A stretch of DNA of 41,432 nt, from contig JAURYL010000070.1 in NCBI GenBank assembly GCA_030653935.1, positions 1-41,432 of the forward strand, given 5' to 3'. This DNA is from Pseudomonadota bacterium. GTDB taxonomy: Bacteria > Pseudomonadota > Gammaproteobacteria > Burkholderiales > Thiobacillaceae. The notes beneath the pieces were generated by a model, which saw only the letters and a list, made by a program, of their open reading frames with translations, did no database searches and had not been told where the DNA came from. Shown piece after piece: positions 27,301-35,594 of the stretch (positions are counted from its first letter, which is position 1; each line of letters starts with the position of its first letter). The translations under genes and the position numbers were made by a program.

Positions 27301-28305
27301 GAATTCGAGTAGGGAGCCGCCACCCGCCGCCACGGTATGCACGCCGAGCATGGGCACGCGGATGCGATGGCCGCCGCCTTTGCCACCCACGCGGGTGTCC
27401 AGGCTGCGCTCGAATTCCCCCGCATAGAGCGAAACGTCAGTGGAGGTGCCGCCCATGTCGAAGCCGATCAGCTTGTCGAAACCGGCGGCGAGACCGGCCT
27501 TGGCCATGCCGATGAGGCCGCCAGCGGGGCCGGAGAGGACGCTGTCCTTGCCCTGGAAATGCGCGGCGTCAGTCAGGCCGCCATTCGATTGCATGAATTC
27601 CAGCCGGGTATCGGCGGGCAGGGCGGTCGCGACCTGGGCCACATAGCGCCGCACCGGTGGCGACAGGGTGGCGTCGAGTACGGCGGTTTCCGCGCGCGGC
27701 ACGAACTTGATCAAGGGGCTGGCCTGGTGCGACAGGCTGATCTGGGTGAAACCCGCGATCCGCGCCAGTTCGCCGGCGGCGAGTTCGTGCGCGGGGTTCT
27801 TCCAACTGTGCAGAAAGGCGATGGCACAGGCATTCAAGCCGCCGCTGCGGGCGCTGCGCAGTGCTGCGAGCAGCGTGTCGGCATCCATGGGGGTGAGCAC
27901 TTCGCCGCTGGCCGCCATACGTTCGTCGGCTTCGGTCACCTGGGCATGCAGTGGTGCCGGTTTGCGGATATCCAGGGCGAAGATGTCGGGCCGCGCCTGG
28001 TCACCGATTTCCAGCGCGTCGGCAAAGCCCCGGGTGGTGACCAGCAGCGCGGGCTCGCCATTGCCGGTGAGCAGGGCGTTGGTGCCCACGGTGGTGCCCA
28101 TCTTGACCGCCGCGATCAGGCCGGGCGGAATCGGGTCGCCATCGCGCAAATCGAGCTGGCGACGAATACCGGCGATGGCGGCGTCCTGGTAATGCTCGGG
28201 GTTTTCAGAAAGCAGCTTGTGCTGGCTCAGATGGCCATCCGGCGCGCGCGCGATGATGTCCGTGAACGTGCCGCCGCGGTCGATCCAGAACTGCCACAAG
28301 CTCAT
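24370..28305 (-). CDS. 5-oxoprolinase / hydantoinase A-B fusion (1311 residues)
   Basis: This is an ATP-dependent ring-opening enzyme of the 5-oxoprolinase family, converting 5-oxo-L-proline to glutamate (known for the family). The N-terminal HyuA half shows the ATP-grip motifs [10 protein letters not shown] (near residue 9) and [12 protein letters not shown] (near 280). The HyuB half starts near 705 with [17 protein letters not shown] and [16 protein letters not shown] and ends in [11 protein letters not shown]. Overall order is as in single-chain eukaryotic and bacterial enzymes. Three segments do not fit the family: about 511-551, 794-818 and 916-971. All are Pro/Gly/Arg-rich and encoded by palindromic repeats inserted in frame. 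It overlaps the upstream cyclase gene and the downstream TRIC gene by four bases each. Hydantoin rather than oxoproline as substrate cannot be excluded. Confidence 0.9.
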   Translation of the reverse strand: MSLWQFWIDRGGTFTDIIARAPDGHLSQHKLLSENPEHYQDAAIAGIRRQLDLRDGDPIPPGLIAAVKMGTTVGTNALLTGNGEPALLVTTRGFADALEIGDQARPDIFALDIRKPAPLHAQVTEADERMAASGEVLTPMDADTLLAALRSARSGGLNACAIAFLHSWKNPAHELAAGELARIAGFTQISLSHQASPLIKFVPRAETAVLDATLSPPVRRYVAQVATALPADTRLEFMQSNGGLTDAAHFQGKDSVLSGPAGGLIGMAKAGLAAGFDKLIGFDMGGTSTDVSLYAGEFERSLDTRVGGKGGGHRIRVPMLGVHTVAAGGGSLLEFDGSRLLAGPASAGSVPGPASYRRGGPLAVTDANLLLGRIQADCFPAVFGADGKQALDKETVNTRFAALAARVNTGIGLAYSPEHLAEGFLDIAVENMADAIRHITLARGVDPTDYTLMSFGGAGGQHACAVAQRLGIGRVLISPFASVLSAYGIGLAERREVKLVAVERALNETLLKSPPAPLWERGEWKERPLRQAGRPGTEAPPFEKGGLGGISTPVQETHRLLLRYTGSDTTLAIPLASLEDMTDAFHAEHQARFGFADPKRALICAALETETVSGGDAPQPFPPAALQAGQALAVRPIFLRGEWRPTPIYRRETLCAGQTVASPALIVEAGGSTVVEPGWQVEMTTRGDLLLTALEPQGRRPDCRRPDPTWLTLFNRRFMSIAEDMGRTLQMTARSVNIRERLDFSCALFDAQGDLIANAPHIPVHLGSMGDSVRAILARFGPLTGEQPTLQSGCSAGFQPALDAPRSARSQAGMPALQVMRPGDAYLINSPYAGGTHLPDITVVMPVFDAAGTTPRYFTAARAHHADVGGIAPGSMPADSTHINQEGCLSGGMLIVREGRMLEEAVRDWLEGDVANPPRPGAPASSPASYNPAGERASPLSQRGAGGDLAKHGMPPPAEIPPQPPFKKGGSLGARNPEQNLADLQAQVAACHLGARLLRQLEGEVGAEAVLAYMGFVQDNAEAAVQRLLGKLKDGAFSLPLDDGSHIDVSIRIDHAAQRAVIDFAGTSPQQPGNLNAPASIAHSAVLYVFRTLIDSDIPLNAGVLRPLEIRLPPACLLNPVWPAAVVAGNVETSQNIVDALYGALGALAASQGTMNNFSFGDASHQYYETVCGGCGAGPRFAGADAVHSHMTNSRLTDPEVMELNYPVRVEHFAIRRGSGGAGRYPGGAGVERRIRFLAPMRANLLALRREVGGFGLEGGEAGANGRQWIERVDGNTGGSRQELAGISTFELQPGDLFVLETPGGGGFGKS
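25393..25495. repeat. In-frame paired CCCCCCTTT/AAAGGGGGG repeat in the 5-oxoprolinase gene (first)
   Basis: CTCCCCCCTTTCTTAAAGGG-GGGCTGCGGGGGGATTTC (25394-25431) faces an inverted partner AAATCCCCCCCGGCC-CCCCTTTGAGAAAGGGGGGAG (25460-25495), separated by about 28 bases. On the minus strand it encodes Pro/Gly/Lys segments such as [10 protein letters not shown] and [11 protein letters not shown] further GC palindrome (GACGCCGGCGAGGACGCCGG, about 25522-25541) lies alongside and extends the foreign segment to about 25560. Confidence 0.85.
25852..25925. repeat. In-frame pair of GTAGCGC palindromes in the 5-oxoprolinase gene
   Basis: GTAGCGCAGGCATCCCTGCC-TGC at the left and GCAGGCTGGAAGCCTGCGC-TAC at the right form inverted ends of a 74-base element. 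It encodes roughly [20 protein letters not shown] and MPALQ in the HyuB half. This is the same family as the intergenic copies at 416, 899, 34600 and 39487. Confidence 0.85.
26653..26774. repeat. In-frame paired CCCCCCTTT/AAAGGGGGG repeat in the 5-oxoprolinase gene (second)
   Basis: GAAATCCCCCCCAGCCCCCC-TTTTTCAAAGGGGGGG and CTCCCCCCTTTCCCAAAGGG-GGGCTGGGGGGGATTTC stand as inverted partners, with the arms in the opposite order to the pair at 25393-25495. It encodes [11 protein letters not shown] and [12 protein letters not shown], about residues 511-551, between conserved HyuA blocks. Confidence 0.85.
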
Positions 28306-30653
28306 GCGCCGGTTTCCGCCTGATAGACCACCACCCGGTCGCGGCCGGCCGCCTTGGCCTGGTAGAGCGCGGTATCGGCGGCGCTGATGAGGGCGTCGCC
28401 GGTCTCCGCGTGTTCCGGCAGCTCGGCCACGCCCAGCGAAACGGTGATGCGGCCCAGGGGGCGTTGCTGATAAGTGAGTTCCAGTGCGTGCACTTTGAGG
28501 CGCAAGGCCTCGGCACGTTCGGCGGCGGTTTCCAGGGTGGATTCCGGCAATAACAGCAGGAATTCCTCGCCACCATAGCGGCAGGCCATGTCGGTCTCCC
28601 GTACCTGGCTGGATAGCAGCTTGCCGACTTCGCGCAGCACATCGTCGCCGGCCTCATGGCCGAATTGGTCGTTGAAGCGCTTGAAGTGGTCGATGTCGAG
28701 CATGATGGCGGTGAGGCTGCGCCCCTTGCGTCGCGCCAGTTGCACTTCGTGGAGCAACACTTCATCCATGTGGCGGCGGTTGTAGAGGCCGGTCAACGGG
28801 TCGTGCAGCGACAGGTAGCGTAGTTCCTCGGTGCGTGTGAGCAGGGCGTTCTGGGCCGCGCGTTGGGCGCTGATGTCGAGCAGGATCCAGATCGAGCCGC
28901 CTTTGGGGTCATTCGGGTCGAGCAGCTTGCCCGAGAGGTAGACCCAGAAGGCGCTGCCGTCCTTGCGCCGCAGCCGCCGCTCGGTCTGGTAATGCTCGCC
29001 GCGCATCAGTGCGGCATAGCCTTCGCTGCCGACTTCATCCGCGTCTTCCTGGTTGAGATAGAGCAGCCTGGTGGTCTGTCCGGAGAGTTCGTCGGAGGTG
29101 TAGCCGAACATCTGCTCGAACTTCGGGTTGATCCAGACGAAACAACGATCACGCAAATGGGCGATGCCGACCACGGCGTTATCCAGCAGGGCGTGTTGTT
29201 CCGCCAGTGCCCGGTTGCGCTCGGTGACGTCATGGATGACGGAATAGAGCAGGGTGCGTTCGCCCTCGCGCACCGGCCCGGTGAACACTTCCACGTCGCG
29301 GATCTCGCCGCTTGCGAGACGGTGTTTGAAGTTGAAGTGCAGCCGTTGCTCCGCTTTCGCCGCCACCATTTCCGCGGCCAGTTCCGGCGCGGGCAGGGTA
29401 TTGATCTCGCTAATCTTCATGCCGACAAACCGTTCGAGCGGGTAGCCGTAGTAGGTGGCGGCGGCCGGATTGGCCTGGACGATATGGCCGTCGGCCGGGT
29501 CGACGATCAGTTTCACCGACTGATTGCTCTCGAACATCTGGCGATAGCGATATTCGCTTTCAGCCAGGGCCGCGGTCATATCGTAGGCCAGTGCCTCGGC
29601 GCGCGCGCGGGTGTTGGTGAGGTTGCGCGTGAGCAGGAACAGCAGCAGGCTGAACAGCAAGCCGGCGAGCAAGACCAGTTGCGGTTGCCGTGAGTGGATT
29701 TCTTCTTCTATTCCGGGCAGGGAGTGCATGACCAGGGTCCAGGCGCGGCCACCAATTTCGATCCGGCTGGTCTTGCTGGCGAACGGGGTATGTGCGTGTT
29801 TCTGGAACAGACGGCCGGACTGGTCGGAGTCATAAAGCTCCGCCGACTTGCTGATCGCCTCGCCGTCGAATATTTCCAGATCCAGGGCTGGGTTGGCGTC
29901 ATTGCCCAAGACGCCGCGCATCAGATCCTCCATGAGGAAGGGTGCGTACACCCAGCCGTTCAGCGCGGCGTGGCGTTGCTCCGGGGTGTTCACCGGCGCG
30001 CCACGCCGGTAGGTCGGAACATAGAGCAGAAAACCATGCTGTTCAGGCGAGCGGTTATCCCGCAACAGCCGAACTTTTCCCGACAGGCTGTGCAGGCCGC
30101 TGTCACGCGCGCGCCGCATGGCGGCCTGGCGCGCCGGATCGGTTTGCATGTCGTAGCCGAAAGCGCGCCGATTGCGCGCGTTGAAAGGCTCCAGGTAGAT
30201 GACCGCGCTGTATTCGCCGCGCTCGCCCTCTGGCCAGATCTGGTAGTGGGGAAAGCCCTCGGCGCGCAGGGCGCGGGTATGCGCTTCGCGTTGCGACGCG
30301 GGAACGAGGTGGGCATAGCCCATGCCGACGATGCCCGGGTAATGCACAGGTAAGTTCAGGCTTTCGACGTAAGCGCGCCACGCCTCGCGGCTGACCTCGT
30401 TCGATGCGGCGAACAGGCCGGCGCCACCTTGCAGAAGCACTTGATAGGCCTGCATGCGGATGCGGATGGCGGTTTCGACCTGTTCGGCGCGGTGCTCGAA
30501 GTGATCGCGTGCTTCATGTTCGACCGCCGCGACGTTGAGCCGCCATACCAGGAATGTCAGGCCCAGCGTGGCCGCCAACACCAGCCAGGGCAACGCCGCG
30601 CCCGGCCGCCGAAGGGTGGCAAGAATGCTGGAGTTTGATGTTGGCAGTGGCAT
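28302..30653 (-). CDS. Membrane diguanylate cyclase: CHASE-like sensor, two PAS domains, GGDEF
   Basis: This 783-residue enzyme makes cyclic di-GMP from two GTP. It has an N-terminal membrane span ([17 protein letters not shown], about residue 21). A roughly 280-residue periplasmic CHASE-like domain follows ([20 protein letters not shown], then [12 protein letters not shown] and LNGWVYAPF), then a second span ([17 protein letters not shown]). Next come a PAS domain ([16 protein letters not shown]), a second PAS-PAC ([14 protein letters not shown] to [10 protein letters not shown]) and a C-terminal GGDEF domain with [20 protein letters not shown]. The active site is GGEEF at 694-698, preceded by an I-site RETD, so it should be active and product-inhibited. 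ATG 30653 is preferred over an upstream GTG that lies inside a repeat. Its stop overlaps the 5-oxoprolinase start by four bases. Confidence 0.92.
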   Translation of the reverse strand: MPLPTSNSSILATLRRPGAALPWLVLAATLGLTFLVWRLNVAAVEHEARDHFEHRAEQVETAIRIRMQAYQVLLQGGAGLFAASNEVSREAWRAYVESLNLPVHYPGIVGMGYAHLVPASQREAHTRALRAEGFPHYQIWPEGERGEYSAVIYLEPFNARNRRAFGYDMQTDPARQAAMRRARDSGLHSLSGKVRLLRDNRSPEQHGFLLYVPTYRRGAPVNTPEQRHAALNGWVYAPFLMEDLMRGVLGNDANPALDLEIFDGEAISKSAELYDSDQSGRLFQKHAHTPFASKTSRIEIGGRAWTLVMHSLPGIEEEIHSRQPQLVLLAGLLFSLLLFLLTRNLTNTRARAEALAYDMTAALAESEYRYRQMFESNQSVKLIVDPADGHIVQANPAAATYYGYPLERFVGMKISEINTLPAPELAAEMVAAKAEQRLHFNFKHRLASGEIRDVEVFTGPVREGERTLLYSVIHDVTERNRALAEQHALLDNAVVGIAHLRDRCFVWINPKFEQMFGYTSDELSGQTTRLLYLNQEDADEVGSEGYAALMRGEHYQTERRLRRKDGSAFWVYLSGKLLDPNDPKGGSIWILLDISAQRAAQNALLTRTEELRYLSLHDPLTGLYNRRHMDEVLLHEVQLARRKGRSLTAIMLDIDHFKRFNDQFGHEAGDDVLREVGKLLSSQVRETDMACRYGGEEFLLLLPESTLETAAERAEALRLKVHALELTYQQRPLGRITVSLGVAELPEHAETGDALISAADTALYQAKAAGRDRVVVYQAETGA

Positions 30654-30686
30654 GGGCCTGGGTGTCGTTGCTGGCAAAGAACCGCT

Positions 30687-30799
30687 GGGCACCTCGAAAA
30701 ACCCCTAATTCGTCGTTCCCGCGAATGCGGGAACCCAGTGAAATCTACACACTAGATTCCCGCATTCGCGGGAATGACGGGTTTTTCGATGCGCCCCGC
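30687..30799. repeat. Composite dRS3-like repeat with longer terminal inverted repeats (copy C)
   Basis: The core 30711-30780 has GTTCCC-N8-GGGAAC and ATTCCC-N8-GGGAAT palindromes. Outside them GGGCACCTCGAAAAACCCC at the left is an inverted match to GGGTTTTTCGATGCGCCCC at the right, which gives an element of about 113 bases with MITE-like ends. The left flank AAACCCCTAATTCGTC also resembles the flank of copy A (AAACCCCTGATTCGTC). Confidence 0.8.
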
Positions 30800-30887
30800 T
30801 ATGGCCGAATTCCGCCGTGGCTGTTGATCCGGTGTGGCCCCATGAGCCTACAGGTAATAAGTAACAGCGGATATCCGGGCGATGACC

Positions 30888-30910
30888 GGGGGCCGACTCT
30901 GTCGGCCCCC
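30888..30910 (-). terminator. Strong hairpin after dapD
   Basis: GGGGGCCGAC-TCT-GTCGGCCCCC is a perfect 10-bp GC stem with a three-base loop, 44 bases past the dapD stop. No T-run follows on the minus strand, so termination would rely on stem strength or Rho. Confidence 0.6.
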
Positions 30911-30953
30911 ATTCCTGCTCACGCAGATGCCAATCCTTGCCCGGCCAGGCGAA

Positions 30954-31778
30954 TCAGATCCCGCGCAGCAACTCGTTGATGCCGACCTTGGAGCGGGTCT
31001 TGGCATCCACCTGCTTCACGATCACCGCGCAGTAGAGGCTGTACTTGCCGTCGGCGGAGGGCAGGTTGCCGGATACCACCACCGAGCCGGCGGGCACGCG
31101 GCCATACATCACTTCGCCGGTCTCGCGGTTGTAGATGCGGGTGGACTGGCCGATGTAGACGCCCATCGAAATCACGCAGTTGTCCTCGACGACAACGCCT
31201 TCAACCACTTCCGAGCGAGCGCCGACGAAACAGTTGTCGCCGATGATGGTGGGGCCGGCCTGCACCGGCTCCAGCACGCCGCCGATGCCGACGCCGCCGC
31301 TCAAATGCACGTTCTTGCCGATCTGCGCGCAGGAACCGACCGTGGCCCAGGTATCGACCATGGTGCCTTCGTCGACATAGGCGCCGATGTTCACGTAGGA
31401 GGGCATCAGCACCACGTTCTTGGCGATGTAGGAACCCTTGCGCACGGAAGCCGGCGGCACCACGCGGAAGCCGCCTTCGCGGAAATCGCGGCTGTTGAAG
31501 TCGGCGAACTTGGAGGGCACCTTGTCGTAGTAATTGGTGAAGCCGCCCTTGATGAAGGCGTTGTCTTCCAGGCGGAAGGAGAGCAGCACCGCCTTCTTGA
31601 TCCACTGGTGGGTGATCCAGTTCTGGCCTTCGCTGCGCTCGGCCACGCGCAGTTCGCCCATGTCGAGCAGGTCCATCACGGCCATGACCGCATCCTTGAC
31701 CTTGGGTTCGACGTTGCGCGGGGTGATGTCGGCGCGGCGCTCGAAGGCTTCTTCGATGATTTGTTGCAGTTCTTGCAT
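30954..31778 (-). CDS. dapD: 2,3,4,5-tetrahydropyridine-2,6-dicarboxylate N-succinyltransferase
   Basis: DapD transfers succinyl from succinyl-CoA to tetrahydrodipicolinate in the succinylase branch of lysine and diaminopimelate synthesis, in the cytoplasm as a trimer. From ATG 31778 (AGAGGAACC upstream) the product has 274 residues, the usual DapD length. The helical N-terminal domain ([20 protein letters not shown]) is followed by hexapeptide repeats of a left-handed beta helix ([20 protein letters not shown], then [20 protein letters not shown]). The conserved [20 protein letters not shown] follows, and the chain ends with NELLRGI. It lies just downstream of dapC on the same strand, separated by a palindromic repeat. 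Confidence 0.97.
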   Translation of the reverse strand: MQELQQIIEEAFERRADITPRNVEPKVKDAVMAVMDLLDMGELRVAERSEGQNWITHQWIKKAVLLSFRLEDNAFIKGGFTNYYDKVPSKFADFNSRDFREGGFRVVPPASVRKGSYIAKNVVLMPSYVNIGAYVDEGTMVDTWATVGSCAQIGKNVHLSGGVGIGGVLEPVQAGPTIIGDNCFVGARSEVVEGVVVEDNCVISMGVYIGQSTRIYNRETGEVMYGRVPAGSVVVSGNLPSADGKYSLYCAVIVKQVDAKTRSKVGINELLRGI

Positions 31779-31804
31779 GGTGGTTCCTCTTACAAGTTGA
31801 AAAG

Positions 31805-31876
31805 TAGGTTGGGCAAAGCGAAGCGTGCCCAACACGCGGTGGCAATGTTGGGCACGCTACGCTTTGCCCAACCTAC
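31805..31876. repeat. Palindromic repeat GTAGGTTGGGCAAAGC...GCTTTGCCCAACCTAC
   Basis: Exact 16-base inverted ends enclose inner arms AGCGTGCCCAACA and TGTTGGGCACGCT, making a 72-base near-perfect hairpin. It fills the dapC-dapD gap and could attenuate transcription between the two genes. Confidence 0.9.
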
Positions 31877-31881
31877 GCCGG

Positions 31882-33159
31882 CTATGAAACAGACACGGTA
31901 TTCACGAAATCCACGATCCGCTGCGCCGCTTCGATGCACGGCTCCAGCCCATCGACCAAAGCGATGCGGATGAAACCCTGGCCAGGATTCACGCCTTTTG
32001 CCTCACGCGCCAGATAGGAACCAGGCAGGACGGTGACGTGCTTGTCGCGGTACAGGTCTCGTGCGAAAGCCATGTCGTCACCGCCGGGCACTTTCGCCCA
32101 GAGGTAGAAAGCGGCATCCGGCGCCTCGAACTCCAGGGTGCCGTGCAGCATGGGCATCACGGCGGCAAACTTCTCGCGGTACTGGCGGCGGTTTTCATGG
32201 ACATGGCCTTCGTCGCGCCAGGCGGCGGCGGAGGCAGCCTGCACGGCGGGGTTCATCGCGCTGCCGTGGTAGGTGCGGTAGAGCAGGAATTGCTTGATCA
32301 ATTCGGCATCGCCGGCGACGAAACCGGAACGCAGACCGGGGACGTTGGAGCGCTTCGACAGGCTGTTGAACACCACCAGATTGCGGAAGTCGCGCCCCAG
32401 TTCCTTGGCCGCCGTCAACGCGCCCAGCGGTGGCTGCCCTTCGTGGAAATAGATCTCGGAATAACACTCGTCGGAGGCGATGACGAAGCCGTGGCGGTCG
32501 GAAAGTTCGAACACTTCACGCCAGTCGGCCAGGCTCATGACGCGGCCGGTGGGGTTGCCGGGCGAGCAGACATAAGCCAGTTGCACCGTCTCCCACAGGT
32601 CCTCGGGAAGGCTGGTGAAGTCGCAGCGGTAACCGTTTTCCGGCAGGGTGTTGAGAAAGAACGGCTTGGCCCCGGCGAGCAGGGCGGCGCCTTCGTATAT
32701 CTGGTAGAAGGGGTTGGGCGCGAGTACCCGCGAGAGATGGCCCCCTTGCTCGCATTCGCTCGCGTCCCCCCGGGGGGGAGCAGTCGTCGCCTCGGGGCGG
32801 CCCAGCGGCTTGACATGCTTGCTCGGGTCGATCACCGCCTGGGCGAAGGCGAACAACGCCTCGCGGCTGCCGTTCACCGGCAGAATCTGGGTGGCCGGGT
32901 CGAGATCGACGCCATAGCGCATGCGGCCCCAGCCGGCGATGGCTTCGCGCAACTCCTCGCTGCCCTGGGTGACCGGATAGCTGGACAGACCGTGCAGGTT
33001 GGCGGTGAGCGCATGTTTGATGAATTCCGGCGTTGCGTGCTTGGGTTCGCCGATGGAAAGATTCACGGCCCGCAGCTCGGGATTCGGCGTCACGCCGGCG
33101 AATAATTCGCGCAAACGCTGGAACGGATAAGGCTGAAGTTGATTCAGACGCGGGTTCAT
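31882..33159 (-). CDS. dapC: N-succinyl-L,L-diaminopimelate aminotransferase
   Basis: This PLP aminotransferase forms N-succinyl-diaminopimelate from the product of DapD. The start MNPRLNQLQPYPFQRLRELF at 33159 matches the usual betaproteobacterial DapC N-terminus, and an upstream ATG (33189) adds ten unrelated residues. Visible fold-type I features are LSIGEPKHATPEFI, the PVNGSREALFAFAQAV cofactor loop, CSPGNPTG, SDECYSEIYF and the PLP lysine in NSLSKRSNVPG (Lys269). The C-terminal RIALV arginine region is intact. An odd segment at about residues 115-142 (GRPEATTAPPRGDASECEQG) lies between the glycine-rich loop and PNPFYQIYEGAALLAG. It is encoded by an inserted palindromic repeat, so the chain is about 28 residues longer than expected. 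Confidence 0.93.
   Translation of the reverse strand: MNPRLNQLQPYPFQRLRELFAGVTPNPELRAVNLSIGEPKHATPEFIKHALTANLHGLSSYPVTQGSEELREAIAGWGRMRYGVDLDPATQILPVNGSREALFAFAQAVIDPSKHVKPLGRPEATTAPPRGDASECEQGGHLSRVLAPNPFYQIYEGAALLAGAKPFFLNTLPENGYRCDFTSLPEDLWETVQLAYVCSPGNPTGRVMSLADWREVFELSDRHGFVIASDECYSEIYFHEGQPPLGALTAAKELGRDFRNLVVFNSLSKRSNVPGLRSGFVAGDAELIKQFLLYRTYHGSAMNPAVQAASAAAWRDEGHVHENRRQYREKFAAVMPMLHGTLEFEAPDAAFYLWAKVPGGDDMAFARDLYRDKHVTVLPGSYLAREAKGVNPGQGFIRIALVDGLEPCIEAAQRIVDFVNTVSVS
32735..32815. repeat. In-frame GC palindrome inserted in dapC
   Basis: GGCCCCCTTGCTCGCATTCG-CTCGCG is followed by CCCCCCGGGGGGG, then GAGCAG. Words of this element (TTGCTCGCATTCGCTCGCG beside a CCCCCGGGGG palindrome) recur between genes in many Burkholderiales genomes (recalled, not searched). 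In this window it occurs only here, and it preserves the reading frame. Confidence 0.65.
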
Positions 33160-33196
33160 AAGGTTTTCGTAGGCGCGGACGGTATCCATTCACTAC

Positions 33197-33295
33197 CGTC
33201 ATTCCCGCGAAAGCGGGAATCCAGTTCGTTCAGCTGATTGATTTCAAGGGCAATCAGGCCTGCGCACTGGATTCCCGCCTGCGCGGGAATGACGG
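33197..33295. repeat. 99-bp composite repeat with paired dRS3-like palindromes (copy B)
   Basis: Exact ATTCCC-GCGAAAGC-GGGAAT and ATTCCC-GCCTGCGC-GGGAAT palindromes at the ends are enclosed by CGTC and GACGG. It has the same 99-base length as copy A (23602-23700) and a similar interior (CTGATTGATTTCAAGG). It lies in the dapC/eamA divergent gap, where the promoters should be. Confidence 0.9.
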
Positions 33296-33346
33296 CCCGT
33301 ATCATTCGCGGCCATCTCACCACTATGCAAAAAGGGCGCGAATTAT

Positions 33347-34219
33347 ATGCCTTCGAGTCGTTGGCTGGCCCCGCTGGCTTTGCTCGCCGCTGCGACCACC
33401 TGGGGATTGATCTGGTATCCCTACCGCATCCTGGAACAGGCAGGCCTGAGCGGCAGCGTCGCATCGGTACTGACCTATCTGGTGGCGCTGCCGCCGCTGT
33501 TGATCCTCGCCATGCGCCAGCGCCTGGCCGATCCCGAGGAACGCCGTCTGCTGCTGGCGCTCGCCCTGGTCTCCGGCTGGACCAATCTCGCCTACGTGCT
33601 GGCGGTGATCAACGGCGAGGTGATGCGGGTCATGCTGCTGTTCTATCTGGCGCCGTTGTGGACCGTGCCGTTCGCGCGCCTGCTGCTGAACGAGCACGCC
33701 AGCCGCGTTGCCCTGCTGGTGATCGCCCTGGCGCTGGCGGGTGCCTGGGTCATGCTGGCGGGGGAGGGCGGCTTTCCCGTGCCGCATAACGCCGCCGAGT
33801 GGCTGGGATTGTCGGCGGGTATCGGCTTCGCCCTCGCCAATGTGCTCACGCGGCGGCTCAAATCCGCGCCCATCGCCTTGCGTTCGCTCTGGGTATTCGC
33901 CGGCGTGGTGACGGTTTCCACGATTTACGCCACCGCAGAAGGCGCCGCGCCGGGAGCGGTGCGCGTGCTCGATGGCAACGGCTGGTGGCTGGTAGCGGCC
34001 ATCGCCCTGGCGCTGTTGTTCGCCACCTTCACCATGCAATACGGGCTCTCCCACACCCCCGCCAACCGAGCCGTCGTCATCCTGCTGGCGGAACTGGTGG
34101 TCGCCGCGATCTCCAGCCGCTGGCTGGCCGGCGAAGTGATGGACGCGCACGAATGGATCGGCGGCGGCATGATCATCGCCGCCACCCTGTTTTCCGGAAG
34201 GATGGAAAAAAATGTCTGA
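33347..34219 (+). CDS. EamA-family (DMT) membrane transporter
   Basis: The 290-residue protein has ten hydrophobic segments in two EamA repeats: the first from LAPLALLAAATTWGLIWYPY, the second from AAEWLGLSAGIGFALANVL. The typical end of a repeat is visible in FARLLLNEHASRVALLVIAL and LLAELVVAAISSRWLAGEV. DMT proteins export amino acids or other small metabolites, and the substrate is not readable from the sequence. AAGGGCG lies before ATG 33347. Its last eight bases overlap the start of the VOC-protein gene, so the two are co-translated. It is divergent from dapC, and a link to amino-acid export is only suggestive. Confidence 0.9.
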   Translation: MPSSRWLAPLALLAAATTWGLIWYPYRILEQAGLSGSVASVLTYLVALPPLLILAMRQRLADPEERRLLLALALVSGWTNLAYVLAVINGEVMRVMLLFYLAPLWTVPFARLLLNEHASRVALLVIALALAGAWVMLAGEGGFPVPHNAAEWLGLSAGIGFALANVLTRRLKSAPIALRSLWVFAGVVTVSTIYATAEGAAPGAVRVLDGNGWWLVAAIALALLFATFTMQYGLSHTPANRAVVILLAELVVAAISSRWLAGEVMDAHEWIGGGMIIAATLFSGRMEKNV

Positions 34220-34586
34220 ACTGGTCTCCTTGCTGCATGCCTCCCTGATGGTCACCGATCTGGCGCGCGCCCGCGCTTTCTACGAAGGTGTGCTCGGCCT
34301 GAAACCCAACCCGGCGCGCCCCGACATGAGTTTCGCCGGCGTCTGGTACGACGTCGGCGCCGGCCAGATCCACCTCATCAACCTGCCCAACCCCGACCCG
34401 GTTACGGGCCGCCCGGAACACGGTGGCCGCGACCGCCACACCGCATTGGGTGTGAGCGACTTCGCCGCCCTGCAAGCCCGCCTCGACAGCGCCGGCCTGC
34501 CCTACACCCTCAGCCGCTCCGGCCGCGCCGCCCTGTTCGTACGCGACCCGGACGGCAATGCGCTGGAGTTGGTTGAGGTGGGCTGA
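34212..34586 (+). CDS. VOC-family (glyoxalase/dioxygenase fold) protein
   Basis: The 124-residue protein consists of a single vicinal-oxygen-chelate fold: two beta-alpha-beta-beta-beta modules, opening LLHASLMVTDLARARAFYEG and ending VRDPDGNALELVEV. Candidate metal ligands are His9 in LHASLM, the His-rich EHGGRDRHTALGV region and the final Glu in NALELVE. That suggests metal binding, but the reaction (lyase, dioxygenase or antibiotic-binding) cannot be decided. ATG overlaps the EamA stop by eight bases, with GGAAGGATGG upstream serving as ribosome binding site. Confidence 0.85.
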   Translation: MSELVSLLHASLMVTDLARARAFYEGVLGLKPNPARPDMSFAGVWYDVGAGQIHLINLPNPDPVTGRPEHGGRDRHTALGVSDFAALQARLDSAGLPYTLSRSGRAALFVRDPDGNALELVEVG

Positions 34587-34599
34587 CTTGGGAAGGTTT

Positions 34600-34684
34600 T
34601 GTAGCGCCAGCTTCCAGCCGGCTGTCCGCCATCATCAGGCAATGTGTGGCGGAAGGCGCGATAAGGCCGCTTTTCCGGCCTACG
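34600..34684. repeat. Two adjacent repeats: GTAGCGC palindrome and GGAAGGCGCGATAAGG element
   Basis: TGTAGCGCCAGCTTCCAGCC-GGCT (34600-34623) is a family member of the copies at 416 and 899. The next stretch, GGCGGAAGGCGCGATAAGG-CCGCTTTTCC (34648-34677), is the inverted counterpart of 690-735. Both occur together again in the 416-735 region, in the same decayed zone. They separate two convergent transcription units. Confidence 0.7.
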
Positions 34685-34713
34685 CACTTCCACAGCGCCT
34701 TGAGTGACCTCAC

Positions 34714-35127
34714 TTAATTGGCCACACAGCGATCAAGCTCACGATCAAATCGTTTCCCCGGGGAGCAATTTGCTACCGGCCGGCACTGATTCAAGCGCTC
34801 ATTCCAATAGAAGTTATTGTGGCATTCGCAGCGGTTCTCCACCCAGAATTGGCCGCCGGTGCAACTGTCGGCGGATACGCTTTCCGCGGGAGTCTTTCTA
34901 TCACGCGGCTTTGCAGGTTCAGTGGATGTTGCTTCCTTTTGTGCCGTAGCGTCACGTTTTGTCCGCCCCCGCTCGGTATCCGTTGTCGCGCCACGGTCTG
35001 ATTGGATCGACTGGTCGCTGGCTCGATCACCGCTTCGGGTCTTTGAACCATGCTGTCCGGTTGTGACGCAGCCCGTGAATATGACGCCCATTAAGATCAG
35101 CCCGGACATCACAATAACTTTTTTCAT
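34714..35127 (-). CDS. Cysteine-rich putative lipoprotein
   Basis: I do not recognise the family. The 137-residue product starts MKKVIVMSGLILMGVIFTGC, a lipoprotein signal with Cys20 as the lipid site. AAGGAGG eight bases upstream of ATG 35127 supports the start. A charged, low-complexity linker rich in Ser, Thr, Asp, Arg and Lys (about 25-85) leads to a compact C-terminal module with six Cys (CTGGQFWVENRCECHNNFYW, then NQCRPVANCSPGKRFD and DRCV). Six Cys suggest three disulfides, a small extracytoplasmic domain. It follows two exported proteins on the same strand after a 130-base gap. Confidence 0.75.
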   Translation of the reverse strand: MKKVIVMSGLILMGVIFTGCVTTGQHGSKTRSGDRASDQSIQSDRGATTDTERGRTKRDATAQKEATSTEPAKPRDRKTPAESVSADSCTGGQFWVENRCECHNNFYWNERLNQCRPVANCSPGKRFDRELDRCVAN

Positions 35128-35257
35128 TTTTCCACCCTCCTTGAGGATGTGGGGATCTCGCAGTCATGCCATCAAGTCGACGTCATGTGTTGCCTCAATG
35201 CCTCACGTCCGTGCCGCGGTAGCTTGGTGTGCCGCCGTGGGAGCGGCGGCTTCCGCA

Positions 35258-35569
35258 TCAACGGCCGAGTGCCGGTCGTGGCTCGCCGGCCGGAGCGCGC
35301 GCCGGGTCAGGGCGCCGCGCCGGCTTGGAATTGACCGGGTTGGGACGCATCTCTTGGGTCTCCTCTCCGGGATCTTGCCCATAGCCCGTCACCGAGACCC
35401 GATCTCGATTGCTGGTGGCTTGCGGTTTCTCCGCCGGTTTGGCCCGGAGAGGCTGGACTGCGGCGGGGTTTTTCACCTGTCGCGGTGGTTCGGTTTGCGC
35501 GGCATCCGCCCGCGCGCCCAGTAGCAGGGCGCAGAAAACAATCAGCGCGCCGGATTGGTTCATCGTCAT
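35258..35569 (-). CDS. Small exported Pro/Arg-rich protein
   Basis: The 103-residue product from ATG 35569 has AAAGGAG seven bases upstream. A signal peptide (QSGALIVFCALLLGARADA) precedes a basic, disordered-looking mature chain rich in Pro, Arg, Ala and Gln with no recognisable domain. The gene begins 25 bases after the stop of the 613-residue exported protein, so they should form one operon. Longer upstream frames overlap that gene and are shadows. No function can be given. Confidence 0.65.
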   Translation of the reverse strand: MTMNQSGALIVFCALLLGARADAAQTEPPRQVKNPAAVQPLRAKPAEKPQATSNRDRVSVTGYGQDPGEETQEMRPNPVNSKPARRPDPARAPAGEPRPALGR

Positions 35570-35594
35570 CGCTTCGCTCCTTTGGATAAGTGCA

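Noticed and set aside
30653-30692. GTG start of the diguanylate cyclase at 30692
   Set aside because: It would add 13 residues encoded partly by the end of the 30687-30799 repeat. The ATG at 30653 gives a better membrane-protein N-terminus.
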